Origin: Pseudobdellovibrionaceae bacterium
GTDB lineage: Bacteria > Bdellovibrionota > Bdellovibrionia > Bdellovibrionales > UBA1609
Assembly (NCBI GenBank): GCA_018663505.1
Contig: JABJQG010000071.1
Span: forward strand, 50,588 to 114,587
Length of the DNA: 64,000 bases
Direction: 5' to 3'
Every line of letters starts with the position of its first letter. Within the stretch, counting starts at the first letter, position 1. Position numbers and translations under genes: made by a program. The notes beneath the pieces are model-generated. The model had not been told where the DNA came from. It saw only the letters and a program-made list of their open reading frames with translations, and searched no databases. Positions 63,861-64,000 of this stretch are shown one piece after another.

Positions 63861-64000
63861 TGGTGGAGGCGCCGAGAATCGAACTCGGGTCCGCAAATAA
63901 TCCAACACAAGCTACTACATGTTTATTTTGTGTTTAATCAGACTTTAACTCTTCCACAAGCAAACGGGTTAAAGACGTTCTTCTTGTTAATTTAAGTTGT
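63861..64000 (-). ncRNA. ssrA: tmRNA 3' portion, continues past the window edge
   Basis: Minus strand ends GGCGCCTCCACCA with a T-arm of stem CCGAG and loop TTCGATT next to it, the typical tRNA-like 3' part of tmRNA. The mRNA-like tag sequence lies beyond 64000. tmRNA releases stalled ribosomes. ssrA 3' ends are frequent integration sites for islands, and the nuclease region starts 200 bp away. Confidence 0.9.

Overview
The window is AT-rich (roughly 35-37% G+C by eye) chromosomal DNA from a Gram-negative bacterium. It holds many signal-peptide proteins and lipoproteins, a hybrid histidine kinase, small predicted secreted proteins and a zinc-finger protein with a histone-like C-terminus. That mix fits a Bdellovibrionota-type organism, but this is a tentative inference. 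There are no tRNA or rRNA genes and no CRISPR array. The 3' end of a tmRNA gene (ssrA, minus strand) runs off the right edge.

Layout. 0-12.5 kb: a LysR regulator cut by the left edge, a secreted HExxH protein, a double SnoaL-like protein, a short PEP carboxylase, AlkD-like repair, a thioesterase, an SDR enzyme and two lipoproteins, one a 944-residue ELWxxDGT-repeat protein. 12.5-26.5 kb: mostly single-gene metabolic and stress units (P-type cation ATPase, MarR/YceI pair with a perfect operator, cupin, GNAT, polysaccharide deacetylase, LtrA, GFA, VOC, P-loop kinase, ABC1 kinase). 26.5-31.4 kb: a HipA-type kinase followed by its HTH partner, a BCCT transporter, and a stretch of decayed genes (Nudix hydrolase, Old Yellow Enzyme fragment, kinase fragment). 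31.4-44.4 kb: hybrid histidine kinase, TrhO, CBS protein, VF530, SWIB, GST, MFS pump, zinc-finger/histone-like protein, J-domain protein, APH-type kinase and a CDGSH-glutamate-synthase fusion. 42.2-52.1 kb: a REP-associated tyrosine transposase (RAYT) with 26-bp perfect terminal inverted repeats. Four long palindromes sit around it. Three share its arms; the fourth has a different stem but the same loop, so transposase and repeats look like one system. 52.2-56 kb: a winged-helix/nucleotidyltransferase pair resembling a toxin-antitoxin module, and a TetR-CPBP protease-serine hydrolase operon whose last gene carries an amber codon.

56.3-63.9 kb, next to ssrA, looks like a defence or mobile island. 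It has an orphan TaqI-like specificity fragment, a minus-strand RHH-radical SAM-ASCH operon, and a plus-strand operon. The plus-strand operon encodes a GIY-YIG nuclease, a DUF2779-type protein (RecB/Cas4-like nuclease plus DEDD-like exonuclease motifs with a Cys cluster) and an unrecognised 299-residue protein with a HEPN-like R-x5-H motif. A convergent XRE regulator closes the island. This last operon is the best candidate for an undescribed system.

Several regulators (HipA, the winged-helix gene, possibly the RHH gene) have near-consensus -10 boxes 5-7 nt before the start codon, which suggests leaderless transcripts.
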